Below are positions 15,323 to 23,827 of a DNA stretch of 35,291 bases, in pieces. Made by a program: the position numbers and the translations under genes. The notes beneath the pieces are model-generated. The model was not told the origin of the DNA. It ran no database searches and saw only the letters and a list, made by a program, of their open reading frames with translations. The stretch comes from CAZAGD01 sp049699975 (GTDB lineage Bacteria; Desulfobacterota; SM23-61): positions 1-35,291 of the forward strand of contig JBNAWB010000009.1 of the NCBI GenBank assembly GCA_049699975.1. Reading direction: 5' to 3'. Numbering within the stretch: position 1 is the stretch's first letter; each line of letters opens with the position of its first letter.

Positions 15323-18061
15323 ATGGCTGAAAGGAAGACCTGCCAAGAAAGCATTAGCCTGCAATTTAAAGAGAAGATGTCTGGATTTATTTCGGCTACA
15401 GATGATTTTGTTGCTGGAGAAAAGAGAGGTCGCGCCGAAGGAAATTATTTATCCTTTGAAGTTACCATTACAATCAAGGACCTGGAAGATTTCTATAAAT
15501 TATCAGGAAGAAAAGCATCTCTAACGGGCTTTGTTTCCAGTAAAATTTGGGGAGAGAAAATACCGATTTACCAAGGAGAATTTGCGCTCTTTATTATTGA
15601 TAAAACGACCGGACAAAAGAGGATGATATATTCTTTTTCTTTCCGGGGAAATGATGGTGAAGATTATACGCTCTATGGCTATAAAATTATTCAACATGAT
15701 CCCGCAAAAATAGATCTCGTGGCAGATTTGACTTCTTTGTATACCTGCGTTTATAAAAGGCCGGCAAAAGTGGAGAATCTTTGGGGCGCCGGAATTTTGC
15801 GCTTCAAAATCAGCACGCTGCCGGAGATGTTAGCTTCCTTTACAGTAATTCCCGCGCCCCCCATCTGGAGGAAGACGAGAATATTATCCAAGTTCTTCTC
15901 TTTCTGCTATGGAGAAGTTCAAGAGGCTTACCTAAATAAATTAAGCGCCGTTTTTTATACAGAATATGAAAATTTAGTCCTCACGGGGAGAATAAGAAAT
16001 AAAGACGGCGCCGAAAATGATTTTCTCTTTTTTTCTGGTATCCATGGCCAAGGCTTTCCCTGGGGCGATGAGGAAAGTTTCTGGGATATTGCGCTGGTAA
16101 TCCCAAAAGATAAGGAAGGATGGTGCAAACTTGCCCTGTCTGACCGAGTTATAGAAGGTCTCTACCTGGATATTGATAAAGGAGTTTACCAATATAGCGG
16201 CGACCTTTTCCTTATCAAAGAAGGTGAACAGCTTTATAAGAGTGAGCTTAAGAGAAAGAATCTGTCAAGGCATATTGAAAGAGTAAAAAGTAAAATCAAA
16301 ATTAATTTTAATTATGAAAAATACGCGCCTATAAATATACCCTTTGGCCTAATTAAGCCGGAAGAAAAATTTTTAAAGAAAAGCATAGAAGAAATTCTAT
16401 TTGAATGGATTCCCTTGCTTAATTCGTTAGGATTTACTCTTACCCCCTGGCGGGTATTTTCTTGTGCGGGGAAGATAGAGATCATAGGGAAAGATTTTAA
16501 GGAAGAATATTTTCTTATCCCCGAAAAAACGTTTGGGGAAGCGGAAAAAGGAACTTTATCCAATCTCCGTTGGCCTAAGCTGGCTTATAAATACAATTGC
16601 CAATTATCTGCGCAGCGTCCTGATATTTTTATAACGCTGCAAACAGATATTCTTTGGCAAAAGAGGCGGGACTTCAGGGATAAAAGCGAAGAATTTTTAG
16701 GCCAGTTAATTAAACAAATAGTTTCTTTAAAATTGCACCTGCAACCTGGAAAATACTCAAAAATTCTCTCCAAGAAAACAACCCCGTTTTATAAAGAGGA
16801 GAGATTACTTTTAGAGATCATTAATGACCATTTTCCCTCGGCCGTCTTAAAGCGCAAGATGCTCATTAGGGAAGATGCCCAAGGCCAAATATATGGCGGA
16901 TTAGAGGAAGAAACTGATCCGCTAAATTTAGGCAGTATAAATTCTGAAAGAATAGTCAAAGTAGCGGCGATTAAAGATGAAAATAAATTTCGCGCTCTGG
17001 ATGAAGTTCTCTCCCAAACCGGCTTTTTTGACAAATTAGCCCAAGCCCAACAAGTTGCGCATAAAAGCAAAGCTGAATTCTCCATTATCATCAAGCCCAA
17101 TTTTATGTTTATGTATTCTTTAAATGATCCCTCTACCTATACTGATCCCGAACTTATTGAATATCTCATTGATCGTATTTATGAAAAAGGCTACCGCAAC
17201 ATTGCCTGTGCTGAAGCGCGGAGTACTTATGGAATCTTTTTCACCAACCGGGAAGTAAAAACGGTAGCCCAGTATATCGGCTTAAAAGCGAAAAATTACC
17301 GAATCATCGATCTTTCAGAAGATTTGGTCGAATTTTCCTTCTCGGGGAAACTCGGTCAACATTATGTCAATCGCGCATGGCAGCAAGCCGACTTCCGCAT
17401 TTCTTTTGCCAAGAATAAAACTCATTCCTATGCCTTCTACACCTTGGCCATCAAGAATATCTATGGAGCCTTGCCCTTAGAAAATAAATTTTTCGAATAC
17501 CACCATCAAAGAGACATTTTTGAGACCACGATAGCTTTTATCCAAGCCTTTCCCGTGCATTTTGCCTTAATTGATGCTCACCTCAGCGCTGATGGTCCTT
17601 TTGGAATTTTCGCCGACAAAAACCCCAACCCGACGCAAACTATAATCGGCAGCGAGGACCTGGTCGCTACGGATTGGATAGGTGCCGCAAAGATGGGCCT
17701 TGACCCTTTAGTAAGTGATTACATGCGCAGGGCTGTAAAGGCCTTTGGCAAACCCCATATCCAGCTCATTGGCGATCGGAGCATCTATCCCCATTGGGTT
17801 AATGTTAGCGATATTATTCCCCTCATAGCCTTTAATGTATTAGACCGGCAATATTATTTTGGCAACCTTTTTTATTCCGTTTTTGCCTATATGGATGAAT
17901 TTTTCCAGTACAAAGATCCGGGTTTGGGCCGAAAGTTAGCCAGAGTATTAGCGCATCCCCTGAAAACCCTCTTTTTTCAGAAAATAAAGAAAGGAGAGTT
18001 TGAGGTAAATTTAAATAAAAAGTTATTTGCCAAGTTCTCTAAATTTTCTAATTCCCGTTGA
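15323..18061 (+). CDS. Fusion of a GMC-oxidoreductase-type N-terminal domain with a DUF362 domain
   Basis: 912-residue cytosolic-looking protein with no signal peptide or membrane helix. Residues about 10-178 (FKEKMSGFISA, GRAEGNYLSFEVTITIKDLE, LTGFV, QGEFALFI, LYGYKIIQHDP) match my memory of a beta-rich domain that precedes bacterial cholesterol-oxidase-like GMC oxidoreductases and some lipases. A second related beta region spans about 195-300 (DFLFFSGIHGQGFPWGDEES). Residues 300-540 are unassigned. Residues about 545-830 are a DUF362 domain (IIIKPNFMF, FRISFAKNKTHSYAFYTLAI, KNIYGALP, VATDWIGAAKMGLDP). No GMC FAD motif follows the N-terminal domain, and no CxxC ferredoxin motif accompanies DUF362. 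The function is not known; a redox or lipid-related role is speculation. AGGAGG gives a firm start. Confidence 0.7.
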   Translation: MAERKTCQESISLQFKEKMSGFISATDDFVAGEKRGRAEGNYLSFEVTITIKDLEDFYKLSGRKASLTGFVSSKIWGEKIPIYQGEFALFIIDKTTGQKRMIYSFSFRGNDGEDYTLYGYKIIQHDPAKIDLVADLTSLYTCVYKRPAKVENLWGAGILRFKISTLPEMLASFTVIPAPPIWRKTRILSKFFSFCYGEVQEAYLNKLSAVFYTEYENLVLTGRIRNKDGAENDFLFFSGIHGQGFPWGDEESFWDIALVIPKDKEGWCKLALSDRVIEGLYLDIDKGVYQYSGDLFLIKEGEQLYKSELKRKNLSRHIERVKSKIKINFNYEKYAPINIPFGLIKPEEKFLKKSIEEILFEWIPLLNSLGFTLTPWRVFSCAGKIEIIGKDFKEEYFLIPEKTFGEAEKGTLSNLRWPKLAYKYNCQLSAQRPDIFITLQTDILWQKRRDFRDKSEEFLGQLIKQIVSLKLHLQPGKYSKILSKKTTPFYKEERLLLEIINDHFPSAVLKRKMLIREDAQGQIYGGLEEETDPLNLGSINSERIVKVAAIKDENKFRALDEVLSQTGFFDKLAQAQQVAHKSKAEFSIIIKPNFMFMYSLNDPSTYTDPELIEYLIDRIYEKGYRNIACAEARSTYGIFFTNREVKTVAQYIGLKAKNYRIIDLSEDLVEFSFSGKLGQHYVNRAWQQADFRISFAKNKTHSYAFYTLAIKNIYGALPLENKFFEYHHQRDIFETTIAFIQAFPVHFALIDAHLSADGPFGIFADKNPNPTQTIIGSEDLVATDWIGAAKMGLDPLVSDYMRRAVKAFGKPHIQLIGDRSIYPHWVNVSDIIPLIAFNVLDRQYYFGNLFYSVFAYMDEFFQYKDPGLGRKLARVLAHPLKTLFFQKIKKGEFEVNLNKKLFAKFSKFSNSR

Positions 18062-18084
18062 GACTGTGGGGCAATTCCTTTTTG

Positions 18085-18187
18085 GTCAGGGCGAGCGACC
18101 CCGCACTTGATGCGGGGAAACGGGGCTATCTCTTTAATTTCAAGGCGTTAAGAGGTCGCCCCGGTCGCTATGCTCCCTCGCAATGAC
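18085..18187. repeat. Dispersed palindromic repeat, copy A
   Basis: A 103-bp unit starting GTCAGGGCGAGCGACC and ending CTCCCTCGCAATGAC, so the ends are imperfect inverted repeats. It contains the internal hairpin CCCCGCA-CTTGA-TGCGGGG. Copy B at 23637-23740 is about 80 percent identical over its whole length, including the middle CTCTTTAATTTCAAGGCGTT, and the similarity runs on about 30 nt past the TGAC end. No protein is encoded; it resembles a MITE or REP-like element. Confidence 0.75.
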
Positions 18188-18266
18188 ATTATGAAACAGT
18201 CCCGCTGGGGAGAACGCTTGCCGAAAATGTGGCCAGGAATGAACCCTTGCCCTACAATTCCTTTAG

Positions 18267-18349
18267 GTCATTCTGAGGGAGCGAAGCGATCGAAGTAATC
18301 TCGTAATTGATGGAAAATAATGAGATGGCCACGCTGCGCTCGCCATGAC
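18267..18349. repeat. Dispersed palindromic repeat, divergent copy D
   Basis: An 83-bp unit starting GTCATTCTGAGGGAGCG and ending CGCTCGCCATGAC. The ends pair imperfectly and resemble the ends of copies A and B, but the middle differs and the CCCCGCA hairpin is absent. This is probably a related palindromic element of another subtype. Confidence 0.5.
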
Positions 18350-18647
18350 GAAAAGAGGATTGCGATACGGCCTCAAAAGGGAGGAATGTAGGGGATGATT
18401 TTTGGTTGCAGCTCTGCCGCGCTGTGGAGTAAGCCTTAATACTCCCCAGAGCAGGGGTGAGGGGTTCATAAAAAATTCCTATAATAAGCCCACCTTTCCA
18501 TGATGGATTATGCTGCCTCACGATGCCAAATGAATGCTTGCCTCGGGCTTGTTTCAGTCCCCGCGGACAGTTCAAGATATTCACTAATTGCGACCCAGCC
18601 CCGCTGGAGAGGGGAAGATGAGGGATTATGGTCAGGAAAATATTTTG

Positions 18648-18676
18648 TTGACATGGGGGTAAAAGCATTTTATAAG
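18648..18676 (+). promoter_or_regulatory. Strong sigma70-type promoter of the efflux operon
   Basis: Consensus -35 TTGACA (18648-18653), exactly 17 nt, then -10 TATAAG (18671-18676). The start site would be near 18683, inside the palindrome described next, about 29 nt before the regulator ATG. Confidence 0.8.
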
Positions 18677-18697
18677 TAAGTAATCACTTATTTATAA
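18670..18697. promoter_or_regulatory. Probable TetR-family operator
   Basis: A 28-bp palindrome with 12 of 14 base pairs symmetric: left arm TTATAAGTAAGT, right arm ACTTATTTATAA, centre AATC. It covers the -10 box and the expected start of transcription, and ends 14 bp before the TetR-family gene. This is the usual position for autorepression by a TetR dimer. The palindrome is visible directly; the assignment to this regulator is inference from position. Confidence 0.7.
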
Positions 18698-18711
18698 TCG
18701 GTGAGGCCGCC

Positions 18712-19323
18712 ATGAAAAAAAGAATCAGTAGCCTGGAAAGGCAAGAGCAGATTATTCAAGGGGCCATGCGCATTTTTGCGGATAAAGGATTCCGCGGCAC
18801 CACTACGCGGGAAATTGCCCAACGTTTAGGCATAAGTGAAGCGCTGATGTTCAAATACTTTCCTTCTAAAGAAGCCCTTTACCGCGCTATTATTAAAAAA
18901 AGGACAGATCGGGCCGAAGAGATGCTCTTCCCGCAGGAAATTATCCAGGCTAAAGATGATCGCCAAGTGTTTCAGGCTATTGCTACTAATTTAATTGAGC
19001 GGAATGTTCAGGACCCCAATTTTATGCGCCTGCTCCATTTTAGTGCCTTAGAGGGCCATGAATTAGCGCGCCTTTTTTTTACCAATCATGCCCAAAAGAA
19101 GATTAAGCTTTTGGCGCGTTATATTGAGCAAAGGATAAAAGAAGGTGTTTTTCGCCATGTTTCGCCAGAACTTGCGGCCCAAGCATTTTTAGGCATGATT
19201 ATCCACTATGTCCAGGCCCGCGAGCTATTCGGTTTAAAACGTTGGCGGCGCTTCTCCCCCGCCGAGGTTATAGAAACTTTTGTGCAGATATTTCTAAAAG
19301 GTCTTGAGGTAGATAAGGAATGA
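18712..19323 (+). CDS. TetR/AcrR family transcriptional regulator
   Basis: 203-residue repressor-type protein. The N-terminal helix-turn-helix spans about residues 12-56 (IIQGAMRIFADKGFRGTTTR, EIAQRLGISEALMFKYFPSK). The remainder is an all-helical ligand/dimer domain without a recognisable ligand signature. The ATG at 18712 has GAGG 5 nt upstream. Its stop overlaps the start of the EmrA-like gene (ATGA), so the regulator is the first gene of the efflux operon and is likely to repress it together with its own gene. The operator candidate overlaps the promoter just upstream. Release is probably by a toxic compound exported by the pumps, as for AcrR and QacR; this is inference. Confidence 0.9.
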   Translation: MKKRISSLERQEQIIQGAMRIFADKGFRGTTTREIAQRLGISEALMFKYFPSKEALYRAIIKKRTDRAEEMLFPQEIIQAKDDRQVFQAIATNLIERNVQDPNFMRLLHFSALEGHELARLFFTNHAQKKIKLLARYIEQRIKEGVFRHVSPELAAQAFLGMIIHYVQARELFGLKRWRRFSPAEVIETFVQIFLKGLEVDKE

Positions 19324-20618
19324 AAGCTGAGGAAGAAAAGTTACCCGCTCCTTCGCGGAAGAAATTTTTCTTAATCTGGACCGGGATTATTCTCGGCGGA
19401 ATAGCTCTTTATTTTTTAGGGGAATGGCTACTCTTCCGGTGGCGTTATGTGTCTACGGATGATGCCCAAGTTAAGGGGAACTTGATTAGTCTGAGCGCCA
19501 AAGTTTCCGGGAGAATTATGAAGCTTTTAGTGGATGAAGGAGACCGCCTCAAAGCTGGTCAAGTTTTAATAGAATTGGACCCTAAGGATTTTATGGCGGC
19601 TTTGGCCCAGGCCCAAGCTAATTTAGAGATGGTGCGCCATGATTTGGCGAAAGCCAAAACGCAACTTGCTTTGACTAAAAAGAGGGTTTATCAAGGCATC
19701 GAGATAGCCGAGGTGGCTTTGCGTGAAGCCCGAGAAAATCTGAAATTGGCGGAAGAAGATGCCGCTTGGCAAACGGAGCGCGTAGAGAAAGAAATAACTC
19801 GGGCCCAGGCTAACTTGAAAGCGGCCCGGGCCCGAGTGACGGAGGCCCAGGCCACTCTGGAAAATTCTCGCAAAGAATTTGAGCGGCTGGCGGAACTATT
19901 TCGCCAGAATTATGTGGCCGAAAATGCCCGCGATGCGGCGGAAACGGCCTGGCAAGTGGCCGAGAGCAGATATAAATTGGCTCTGGAAAATGAAAAGGAG
20001 GCACTGGCTCAATTAGAATTAGCGGAAGCTAATCGGCGTTCCGTTGAATTAAAGAAACAGAATATTCGTTTGGCCGAGCAAGCTTTGCAGAAAGCCAAGA
20101 TAAACTTGGGGTTGGCTTATGCCGAAAAGAAACAAATTTCTTTGCAGGAAAAGCAGATTGAGTTGCTCCAAGCTAAAGAAAAAGAAGCAGAAGCTGCTAA
20201 GCAGTTAGCGGAGATCAATCTCAAGGAGACTAAAGTAATCAGTCCCATTTCGGGAACAGTTTCCAAGAGATTTGCGGATCGGGGGCAGATTGTTCAGTCC
20301 GGACAGCCGCTTTTGGTGGTCAATGATCCTCATGAAAAATGGGTAGTGGCCAATGTAGAAGAGACGAAAATACGCCGCGTGCAGCCGGGGGCTAAGGTAA
20401 AGGTAGAAGTTGATGCCTTTCCCGGAAAAGAGTTTAGCGGGCGAGTAGATTTCGTTGGCTCAGCAGCTTTATCAGAATTTTCTCTCCTGCCCGCGGATAA
20501 TCCATCAGGAAATTTCGTGAAAATTACCCATCGCCTTCCAGTACGCATCACCGTCCAGGATCCAGAGAACATGCTCAAGCCTGGCATGATGGTCGTGGTG
20601 GCCATTGAAGCAAAATAG
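19320..20618 (+). CDS. emrA: EmrA/HlyD-type periplasmic adaptor of an MFS pump
   Basis: 432-residue membrane fusion protein with one N-terminal helix (about 16-36) that anchors it in the inner membrane. The family text STDDAQVKGNLISLSAKVSG follows at about 45-64. The first lipoyl half is at about 60-90 (VDEGDRLKAGQVLIELDP). A long Ala/Glu/Lys-rich alpha-hairpin spans about 90-290, longer than in RND adaptors and typical of EmrA. The second lipoyl half is at about 300-330 (VISPISGTVSKRFADRGQIV), followed by the beta-barrel. It links the MFS pump encoded next to an outer-membrane channel. It overlaps the regulator by 4 nt and is followed 27 nt later by the pump gene. Confidence 0.88.
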   Translation: MKAEEEKLPAPSRKKFFLIWTGIILGGIALYFLGEWLLFRWRYVSTDDAQVKGNLISLSAKVSGRIMKLLVDEGDRLKAGQVLIELDPKDFMAALAQAQANLEMVRHDLAKAKTQLALTKKRVYQGIEIAEVALREARENLKLAEEDAAWQTERVEKEITRAQANLKAARARVTEAQATLENSRKEFERLAELFRQNYVAENARDAAETAWQVAESRYKLALENEKEALAQLELAEANRRSVELKKQNIRLAEQALQKAKINLGLAYAEKKQISLQEKQIELLQAKEKEAEAAKQLAEINLKETKVISPISGTVSKRFADRGQIVQSGQPLLVVNDPHEKWVVANVEETKIRRVQPGAKVKVEVDAFPGKEFSGRVDFVGSAALSEFSLLPADNPSGNFVKITHRLPVRITVQDPENMLKPGMMVVVAIEAK

Positions 20619-20645
20619 ATAAGAGCTGAGGATGAGCCGGGGAAA

Positions 20646-22199
20646 ATGGAATCTTTAAGCAAAAAATGGGCGATATTAGTAGTAGTTATTTTAGGCAGTT
20701 TCATGCCCATCTTGGATAACAATATAGTTAATGTGGCTTTGCCTAAGATCATGGCCACCTTTGGCGCAACCGTGGATCAGATTGAGTGGGTAGTTACTGG
20801 TTACATGATTGCTTTTGCCATTATTATGCCCGCTACCAGTTGGCTGCAAGAATTTTTGGGTTTAAAGAAAGTATTCCTGGGTAGTTTAGCTCTTTTTGGC
20901 ATAGGGTCAGCCTTTTGTGGTTTAGCCTGGAGCAAAGACTCCCTTATATTTTTTAGAATTCTCCAGGCCCTGGGTGGCGGAGCATTAATGCCTTCAGGCC
21001 TAACTTTAGTATCCTTTGCTTTTCTGCCTAAAGAGCGGGGCATGGCTATGGGTATATGGTCCATTGGAGCGATGGTGGCCCCGGCCGTAGGTCCTTTCTT
21101 AGGCGGTTATTTGGCTGATGAAATGAGTTGGCGCGCCATCTTTTATATAAACTTGCCCGTCGGCGCCCTTACTATTTTGGCGGCTATCTTCATCCTGCCC
21201 TCGGTTAAGAGCAGGGAGGCAGGGCGCAAGTTCGATTTCCTGGGCTTTTTTAGTTTAGCAGTATTTTTAGCTTTTTTGCTCATTGCCTTAGCTCAAGGGC
21301 AGAGAGAAGGATGGAATTCAGATTATATCTTGAGCTGTTTTGGACTGAGCCTTTTAGGGCTAATATTTTTCATCATCGCCAATCTATCTGTCCAAGAGCC
21401 CATAGTAGATCTGCGTCTATTTGCCATACCCAATTTTTTAATGGCCAATATTGTGAATTTTGTGCGCGCTGTAGCCATATTCGGTAGCCTCTTTCTTCTG
21501 CCTCTATTTTTACAGAATCTTCTGCAGTATACTGCTTTTGGCACCGGAATTATTTTAGCTCCTTTAGCCATTACCGTAGCCATAGTAGCTCCTTTTTCCG
21601 GGTTTGTCTCCGATCGCTTAGGGCCCCGTTTACCTTTAACCTTGGGTACGATTCTTGTGGCCCTATCTTTATATATGTTCAAAGACCTCTCTTTGAATTC
21701 TGATTATTGGTTTCTTTTTTGGCCGCAAGTCCTAAGAGGGGCTGGCTTAGGTTTAATTAATGCCCCATTAATGAGTGCCGCTATTAATGCTGTGCGGCGG
21801 GAGCAAACAGGCGTGGCAGCCAGTTTCATCACTATTATTATGCAGATAGGCGGAGCCTTCGGTGTCTCCCTCTTGAGCACGATTTTGCAGCGGAGAGAAT
21901 TTTTCCATTATGCCCACTTTCTCCAGAGTCTCGCTAATCCTTTAGCGCCCGTGGTGAGACAAGCTCAGGAAGCGGCCCAGAGTCTGCTGCTCAAATCGGG
22001 ATACGCTCCCAGCGAAGTGCTCATTAAGGGAAAAGCTTTATTAGCCCTTTGGTTCCAACGCCAAGCCGCAGTCTGTGCCTTCCAAGATGCCTTCTTTATT
22101 TCCGCCTTAATAATTTGTATAGGAATTGTGCCTGCCTTATTAATCCGCAATCAACAGGCAGTTTCTCTTAAAGGGAAAACAGTCTTGGCGGGGGATTAA
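20646..22199 (+). CDS. emrB: EmrB/QacA-type MFS drug transporter (DHA2, 14 helices)
   Basis: 517-residue proton-driven exporter with 14 predicted helices. It has the DHA2 start motif LDNNIVNVALPKI in the first helix (Asp and Asn conserved), WVVTGYMI in the second, and the antiporter motif C in helix 5 (APAVGPFLGGYLADEMSWRA, then FYINLPVG). The region 430-475 is the usual loop before the last helix. With the EmrA-like adaptor it should expel hydrophobic compounds across both membranes. The start at 20646 follows GGGG at about 4 nt. It belongs to the regulator-headed operon. Confidence 0.9.
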   Translation: MESLSKKWAILVVVILGSFMPILDNNIVNVALPKIMATFGATVDQIEWVVTGYMIAFAIIMPATSWLQEFLGLKKVFLGSLALFGIGSAFCGLAWSKDSLIFFRILQALGGGALMPSGLTLVSFAFLPKERGMAMGIWSIGAMVAPAVGPFLGGYLADEMSWRAIFYINLPVGALTILAAIFILPSVKSREAGRKFDFLGFFSLAVFLAFLLIALAQGQREGWNSDYILSCFGLSLLGLIFFIIANLSVQEPIVDLRLFAIPNFLMANIVNFVRAVAIFGSLFLLPLFLQNLLQYTAFGTGIILAPLAITVAIVAPFSGFVSDRLGPRLPLTLGTILVALSLYMFKDLSLNSDYWFLFWPQVLRGAGLGLINAPLMSAAINAVRREQTGVAASFITIIMQIGGAFGVSLLSTILQRREFFHYAHFLQSLANPLAPVVRQAQEAAQSLLLKSGYAPSEVLIKGKALLALWFQRQAAVCAFQDAFFISALIICIGIVPALLIRNQQAVSLKGKTVLAGD

Positions 22200-22256
22200 A
22201 ATTAGGCAAAAAATGAGCTAAGATAAAAAAGAAGGAGGTTAAAAATAGGAGGGAAA

Positions 22257-23582
22257 ATGAGGAAGAGACAAAAGGTAGGCCTGACCATATGGTTTTTAAA
22301 CATTTTCATTATTATTTGTCTTAAAGCCGCCTGGGCAGAGGAATTACTTCCTGCACCAGGGAAGCCATTAACTCTGGAACAATGCACAGCTTTGGCTTTG
22401 AAATATCATCCTTCTTTAAGAGCTAACCAAGCCACGATTGAAGCTTCCCGAGCCAAAGTCGAGCAGGCTTTGGCGGCTTATTACCCGCAAATAAATTTGG
22501 CCACTACTTATACCAGCGGCACGGCCAATTATTACGGATCTGGCCCTTACCGCACGGGCACGCATAACTGGACTTTTTATGATAGCTATTCTTTGGGACC
22601 TTCATTGAGTCAGAACATCTATGATTTTGGGCGAACGAGGAATACAGTTACTATTAGTCGGGAGAATGTGAAAGCCAATGAGGAAGAGTTAGCCATTACT
22701 AAGCAGACGGTTATTCTTAATGTTAAGCAAGCTTATTTTGATGTTTTACAAAAATTAAGACTTATTAAAGTGGCGGAAGAGACCGTGAAGCAGAATAGGG
22801 AAAAATTGGATCAGGCTTTGGGCTTTTTTCAAGCAGGCACGAGGCCTAAAATAGATGTGACTAAGGCTGAAGTTGATTTGGCTAACGCTGAATTAAATTT
22901 GATCCGCGCTAAAAATAATTTTCAAGTTGCCCGCGTAGCCTTAAATAATGCCATGGGCCTCAGCCAAGAATTAACTTTCGCTATCGAGGATTCCTTGGAT
23001 TTTCAAGCTTATGAGATAACTCTGGAAGAAATCTTACGTAAATCATTTGCGCAGCGGCCGGAAGTTCTGCAGATTAAAGCCCGGCAGCGTAGTCAGGAAG
23101 CCGCCATAAGACTTGCCCAAGCGAGTTATTACCCGACTATTTCGGGAAATGCCAGCTATCTTTATCGCGGGGGAGAATTAAATGATCTTTACTGGGATTT
23201 TACCATAGGCGCTACTTTATCCATTCCGCTTTTTAGCGGATTTTCTTCTCCCAATCAAGTAGCTGAAGCGCGGGCTAACCTGAAAAATTTGAAAGCGCAG
23301 GAGGAAAATTTAAAACTGAGTATTCGCCTGGAAGCTGAGCAGGCTTATCTTAGTTTAAAAGAAGCTGAAGAAAGGATTCGGGTAACGGAAAAAGCTGTGG
23401 TCCAAGCTCAAGAGAATTATGAATTGGCCAGGGGTCGTTATCAAGTTGGGGTAGGCTCACCACTGGAGATTACCGATGCGGAAGTTCTTTTGGCTAATGC
23501 GCGAGCTAACCATATCCAAGCTCTTTATGATTATAAAGTGGCGGCGGCCCGCATTGAAAAGGCTATGGGGATGATGCGCTAA
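22257..23582 (+). CDS. TolC-family outer membrane efflux protein
   Basis: 441-residue outer-membrane channel subunit. A signal peptide is present (hydrophobic about 8-24, AWA at 25-27, cleavage before EELLPAPG). Two homologous OEP halves follow, each with long helices. The first begins LTLEQCTALALKYHPSLRAN and contains GPSLSQNIYDFGRTRNTV. The second begins near 250 (QRPEVLQIKARQRSQEAAIR) and contains SIPLFSGF. Both halves show the heptad-like Ala/Leu/Glu pattern of the periplasmic tunnel. It is the only such channel gene in the window and lies between the MFS pair and the RND pair, so it may serve all three pumps. AGGAGG lies just upstream of the ATG. Confidence 0.92.
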   Translation: MRKRQKVGLTIWFLNIFIIICLKAAWAEELLPAPGKPLTLEQCTALALKYHPSLRANQATIEASRAKVEQALAAYYPQINLATTYTSGTANYYGSGPYRTGTHNWTFYDSYSLGPSLSQNIYDFGRTRNTVTISRENVKANEEELAITKQTVILNVKQAYFDVLQKLRLIKVAEETVKQNREKLDQALGFFQAGTRPKIDVTKAEVDLANAELNLIRAKNNFQVARVALNNAMGLSQELTFAIEDSLDFQAYEITLEEILRKSFAQRPEVLQIKARQRSQEAAIRLAQASYYPTISGNASYLYRGGELNDLYWDFTIGATLSIPLFSGFSSPNQVAEARANLKNLKAQEENLKLSIRLEAEQAYLSLKEAEERIRVTEKAVVQAQENYELARGRYQVGVGSPLEITDAEVLLANARANHIQALYDYKVAAARIEKAMGMMR

Positions 23583-23636
23583 GGAGAAAACTTACCTTTC
23601 CTCTCTTCCTTGGCAACTGTGCCGCCACCCTTTTTC

Positions 23637-23740
23637 GTCATGGCGAGCGACCCCGCACTTGATGCGGGGGAAGCGTGGCCACCTCTTTAATTTCAAGGCG
23701 TTACGAGATCGCCACGGGCGCTACGCTCCCTCGCGATGAC
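23637..23740. repeat. Dispersed palindromic repeat, copy B
   Basis: A 104-bp unit starting GTCATGGCGAGCGACC and ending CTCCCTCGCGATGAC, with the hairpin CCCCGCA-CTTGA-TGCGGGG. It is closely similar to copy A (18085-18187). It lies in the 245-bp gap between the TolC-like gene and the RND adaptor and splits an otherwise tight operon. A small stem at 23780-23799 (GGAGTA...TACTCT) matches 18426-18445 in inverted orientation. Confidence 0.75.
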
Positions 23741-23827
23741 ATTACCACACGGTCTCTTTGGGGAGAGGAATCGCCCTGGGGAGTATTAAAGCTTACTCTA
23801 CAGGGCAGGGGTTAAAGGGAAGAAAAA

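Larger units (their letters stand above)
18062..18647. repeat. Gene-free stretch made of dispersed palindromic repeats
   Basis: No convincing gene lies here. The stretch contains two palindromic units with GTCA...TGAC ends (18085-18187 and 18267-18349). It also holds a small stem GGAGTA/TACTCC at 18426-18445, which recurs at 23780-23799. Fragments near 18593-18615 resemble the flank of the first unit (CCCGCTGGGGAG type). Repeats of this sort accumulate in intergenic DNA. Open frames across it are made of repeat sequence and are rejected. Confidence 0.65.

Noticed and set aside
18085..18349. CRISPR-like spaced repeats
   Set aside because: The repeats are palindromic units of about 100 bp with irregular spacing, and there are no uniform spacers or cas genes.
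18252..18668. Minus-strand open frame of 138 codons upstream of the TetR-family gene
   Set aside because: It is composed of dispersed repeat sequence, has no ribosome binding site and low-complexity Ser/Arg/Pro content, and it overlaps the efflux promoter.
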